The notes under the pieces are model-generated. The model saw nothing but the letters and a program-made list of their open reading frames with translations. It did no database searches and was not told the DNA's origin. Made by a program: the position numbers and the translations under genes. Positions 59,591-64,000 of a DNA stretch of 64,000 nucleotides are shown here, piece after piece (position 1 is the first letter of the stretch; each line of letters begins with the position of its first letter). The stretch covers positions 14,818,001 through 14,882,000 of the forward strand of contig JBITNC010000002.1 of the NCBI GenBank assembly GCA_050084985.1, written 5' to 3'. The stretch is from Nageia nagi. Its lineage: Eukaryota; Pinophyta.

Positions 59591-61359
59591 ACACTTAGAG
59601 GCTCCTCTTTACATCCTTAAGTTGAAAAATCTTCTTCAACTCTCTTAAGAGATCTTCTTCCTTTCAATCTTGAAGTTTTGTTGAGGTAAAGAATAAGAAA
59701 AGGTATAATTACCCTCCTTCTTGGTTATTTTTTTTACTCATTACTGATACTAACATATCTTGTAACATATGTTAGTTCATTTTTTTTCTTTCATACTATG
59801 GTTGAAATAGTGATATAATTTTTTTTATATACTAATTTCTTATGTTAAATGCAATTTTTTTCGCTTAACATATTGTTCTCTTTTATTGAGGAGATTAGTA
59901 TATGAAAATTACAATTTTTTCTTAACATATTGGTCTCTTTTATTGATATTTCATATTTCATTGTTAAGGAGGAGAACTTTTCTTTTCAATAATCTATTTA
60001 CACAAATTGTAAATATATAAGGTGGCTTAACATAAACCTTTTTTTTAAATGTGTATATATATAGATCTATATATCTATATTTCAATCCACCTTTGTATGG
60101 GTGGCCTATATATATAATTGTTTTACAAACAATCACAAATAAATAAAAAAACAAAAAAATAATAACAATGTTTTCAATCAATGATGGTGACCTCCCCTTC
60201 GCTATTCCTCCACCACCACCTCGGTTGGTTCATCTAGCCCTTTATCCATCGCTCTTCCCATGGATGTGCTACATGCACAGTACCATTTCTCCATGCACTA
60301 TGACCCCTCCTCATTGTTGTTCCTCATCCCATCCCTATTTCATGATTTGCAAGGACTTGTTGGTTGTCCCAGGGGATGGTTTATTTTGATCTTACCTCCT
60401 CCTCTAACAAGGCACTCACCCTATGGTTTGATACCTACAATAGGAGGCTTGGCGGGGTTGTATGACATCCCCACGACTACTAGTATTGGTTGGGTGTTGG
60501 AGCATTGGTAGGATTCATTACTCTTTTTAATATCATGTACCCCTTGGTGACATTGGTAAAAATTGTTGGATGGTAGGGGAATGTTTACCCATGACTAACT
60601 GAACAAATCTGTGTCCACATACGATGCCACCATCCTCTTCGATGCTTTGGATTTAATGCCACTACTAATCCCACTAACAGATTCCTAGTCAAATGCATCC
60701 CAACATAAATAGACCATGCAAATTGGATTTCAACTGGGTGGTTTTTAGCATCTACTTATCGATCCTAACATTTTTGCAAGCTATATTTAGTGCACTTCGT
60801 GAGAGTATCCATGCAAATATTATCAACACCTCCTTTATGTGCATACCCATTTATGGTGGTGAATGAGGCCAGTAGCTTTGTTTCGATCCTCATCAACCCC
60901 ACATTCAATTTTTACAATTTAGAGCAACATTCATGAAAGCATGTTGTTGACCACTCCTCGAGACTCCTGTACTACATCCTCCCTAACTCGTGACCTTTGA
61001 CCAATGTAGTAGAATAAGGGACAAGCACACACGTCATGTAGTTTTTTCTTTTCCTTGCATGTGTTAGATTTGTTGTTAATAGCTACCTTATTTTTTTATC
61101 AATGTATCCTTTTTGTTTTTCCACAAATACCTACCTAGTGCCATGATTTTCCATACTACCCCTCGACACTTATTAACTACAACATTTGATACTGGCATAG
61201 CATGAATCATTTGCTAAAAATTGCTCATGCATATTCCACCTTGGTCTATTTGAATGCCCACACCATGGTCTTTCTATGACGTCAATTTTTTACTCACCTT
61301 ATTTTTAACAGCTCTCATTTTTTAAGTAAAAAGGGGAAAGAGCTTATGAGTATTTTACT
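59591..61359. other. Unrecognised sequence right of the LTR
   Basis: This would be the internal region of the 59-kb element if that element is more than a solo LTR. A proline-rich start (MFSINDGDLPFAIPPPPP, 60168) and an overlapping ORF in another frame (60260-60511) lie in a GC-richer patch, but neither resembles gag convincingly. Confidence 0.3.
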
Positions 61360-61660
61360 TAAAATTTTATGCATGCTTAATATTTTCTTAGCACTTAATT
61401 TTTGGTGATAAAAGCTTAAGGACTTAAAATTTAAGTTAAATATTTTTAACTCGAAAATGCATGCTTATGACTTCAAATTTTTGAATATGCATGCTTATGA
61501 CTTAAAAATGCATGATTATGCCTCTTAAATTTTAGTTCTTATGAAGAAATAATGCATGCTTAATTTTTGGATTGATGCATACTTTTTCCAGTTAATGATG
61601 CATACTTATACTTATGAGATTGATGTATGCTCTTATGCAAAGTTAATGGACTTGTGCAAA
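61360..61660. repeat. Degenerate short repeats around ATGCATGCTTATGA
   Basis: ATGCATGCTTATGACTTMAA-like words recur at 20-40 bp spacing, drifting into GATGCATACTTAT forms to the right. Confidence 0.5.
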
Positions 61661-62525
61661 ATAAGGATTGATGTAAAGATATTCTTTAGGGGTTAGTATA
61701 CAAAACCCATTGGACACTTAGGTTTTGAGTTATTGAATGGATGAGTTTTACTTGTGCCCTTTTATGTTTTGCATTTTGATTTATTTGCTTATGCAAACAT
61801 TAAAATGATCAACCCCCTAAAATGAACACATTCGTATGTATAATTCACAACATGACTTGTTTAGGGAGCCATGAGGTGAGGATAGGCAAAATGGAGCCTT
61901 TAAGTTTGATGATCCAAGTGGTGAAAAGTCCATACTGCTTAATTACCTCTAAGTCCTCTGTTGGTCTGGATTGAACTCCAATAGGTGGACAGGTATGTGT
62001 GTAGTGATACCACATATCTACACATCCATTTAGGGATTATCCTAATAACCTAAGAGAATAACTTGAAACTTAATCAAGATTAATAATTTGGTCGATCTAA
62101 TAAACATTAAAACCTTAGAAAATAGCTAGTACTTATCCTTGTGAAATATATTACTGCCCAAGGGGAACTGATTGAGGATTGGTATTACTTGGGCTCCTCT
62201 TGTGTGAGCATCCAAGTGAAAGCCTAATTTTAGACAAGATAAGAAGCCTCAACCATGTCACTCTATATCCAATGGTGTTATTTTTATCCCACATATGTTG
62301 AGCTATAGTGATTTGTTCTATAAGCATGAGGGTTCACTCATCTCTAAAAATGTATATACTTTAAAATTAAGTATTTTATGCACTAACATTATTATATTTT
62401 TTGTACATCATTGTTTACAATGTATTAAAATTATTGTATTTGAGGTTTATCTTGAGAGCTTGGAAATTTATCTAATAAATGATTTAATACAAAATAGAAA
62501 TAAAAATAATATTTAGTACTTCTAA
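61661..62525. other. Intergenic DNA
   Basis: No gene recognised. Confidence 0.45.
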
Positions 62526-64000
62526 AAAATTCCACTCACATTCCCAAGTGGATAGCCAAACTAAGTAGAATCATGATCAGAAGAGTTAGAGTTAGAACTC
62601 TCAGGATATGTGATAGGTGAACTAGGTATATGGAATAACGCATCATGAGTAATCAGAGAAAAATGACACCTAATGTTGAAAAATGGGTAGTACACCCATT
62701 GATCCCCTTCTCGCATTCATCGTGAAACATAAATGGAATCTCAATGAAGATCTCATCACCATACTATAAATGCAACAGTATAAGGGTGATAGTACTCATG
62801 AGGATGCAGCATTGCAGGACCTGCATAGTGCAAAAAATGGAAGACAAAAGGTGTCCACAAAATAAAAGGATAATCTTTCATATCCAATTTGAATGATAGA
62901 TAAGTGTGAGTATGAGGTGCAACTACTTGGCATCCTCCAAATGATTGATAAAGCAGATGGCCCATCGATGAAGACTTCGATCACCTTGTATGCAAATAAG
63001 ATTTTTTTGCACAATAGTCTACAGTGTAGTACAAGCACATTGTAAGAATCGACCTTGAATACATCGATAAATAACTTATTATGGAAGATTAGCATGAAAA
63101 CCTTGAAAAATGGTCATATCCATGATGAATAACAAGTGAGTTAGATCTCTTTGAGGGTTTCATACATAAGTGAAAGTAATGGTGAATATATAGAATTACA
63201 AACTAACTAGATCATCGATCATAAATGGGAATATCAAAATGGATAAACCGTGAAAGCATAATAACTAATGTGATCTTTACTTTATTAAAATGTTAGAAAA
63301 TATTTCCACTAACAAAGCCCAAGTGGGTGGCGCTTACAACTTGATTAATACTAGTTTAGTAAATGGTCACTAGAATCCAAAGAAATAGCATCATCTTCAG
63401 ATATGCTAGAATCGGATGTGTCCATTCCTAAAAGATATTGATGTGAAAGAGGTATAAAGTGATAAGAAAAAGAAAATAAATGATATAAAATACGATATCC
63501 ACCTCACCAAATAATGCGAAAAGAGTACATGGATGACCATTGAAGCCTATGATGACGAACTGCCCACGTAATAGTGAGTGGTTCAAAATACTTCTATGGA
63601 TGTAGGGAAGGTGATCCAATGTAGCGTACAAATTGTAAAAGATAGCGATTGAATAGGGTATAAATAATTATACACCATGTCCAATCAGGCCGACTGAGTA
63701 AATGAAATAATCGATGAACATGATCCTCATGATTAAGATGAAAAATCATGCAAATACCATAATAATCATATGGGTACAATTATAGAAATACTATTCATTA
63801 TTGCAATAAAATCTCAAAAATGATCAAAGCATGATTTTTTAAAGTTGCATGAACATTGCGATGCACTATGTTATCCTAAAGATCGCTCGGTAGGGCATAA
63901 AATTGAGACACATCCATGATGGATAATAGTTCAAATCATAAATGCAAAGTATTGAATGACAAGTGAGGGTCATTTACAACTATTTATAACACATATGTTT
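62526..64000 (-). other. Two diverged, possibly coding, repeated segments
   Basis: Minus-strand pieces about 780 bp apart look related: YPLGNVSG near 62545 and HPLGFVSG near 63320, each preceded by an acidic/Ser-rich stretch and an aromatic-rich stretch (PFILWTPFVFHFLHYAGPA near 62860; HRLFHLLSRPDWTWCIIIYT near 63700). Stops interrupt both. I do not recognise the family; a duplicated transposon or gene remnant is the likeliest reading. Confidence 0.3.

Overview
This window is nuclear DNA from a plant, and the large, repeat-filled, AT-rich layout suggests a gymnosperm or another seed plant with a big genome. The plant assignment rests on an intronless G-type lectin receptor kinase, a plant WRC-domain gene, PPR fragments, and Ty1/copia elements primed by initiator tRNA-Met. 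The gymnosperm guess rests only on low gene density and extensive old retrotransposon decay. Only one gene looks intact: the receptor kinase at 439-2841. Nearly everything else is transposable elements and gene debris.

Left part (1-12 kb): the receptor kinase with its leader is followed by a 158-bp near-perfect foldback (3380-3537) and a minus-strand Helitron Rep/helicase gene (3719-8916). The Helitron gene can be spliced through three small introns into one frame of about 1,635 codons, broken only by four nonsense codons. Its N-terminal architecture looks more like Helitrons I associate with animals and fungi than the usual plant type. Just beyond it lies an intronless N-terminal cullin fragment (10175-10930) with one in-frame stop.

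Middle (12-30 kb): decayed LTR, LINE (about 20.56-23.99 kb) and PPR-gene remnants. A 1,071-bp CACTA-type element (26216-27286, TTA target duplication) carries an antisense PPR fragment. At 28.4-29.8 kb there is a second, deleted copy of the receptor kinase together with its upstream leader.

Right-middle (30-46 kb): degenerate tandem repeats, two minus-strand Ty3/gypsy remnants (RNase H-integrase at 35.1-36.1 kb; gag-protease-RT at 38.3-42.9 kb), direct repeats containing SINE-like sequence that bracket the second remnant, and a three-exon WRC-domain gene remnant on the minus strand (45156-44060).

Right (45.8-64 kb): a complete Ty1/copia element (45791-50925) with both LTRs, PBS, PPT and a perfect CTATT target duplication. 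Its single polyprotein frame is interrupted by three stops. Beyond it are AT-rich DNA, another LTR with an adjoining PBS (59080-59590), short tandem repeats and an unrecognised duplicated segment at 62.5-64 kb. Window-scale biology is dominated by transposon activity: gene-fragment capture (PPR in CACTA, possibly cullin near the Helitron), partial gene duplication, nested insertion and decay that looks partly methylation-driven.
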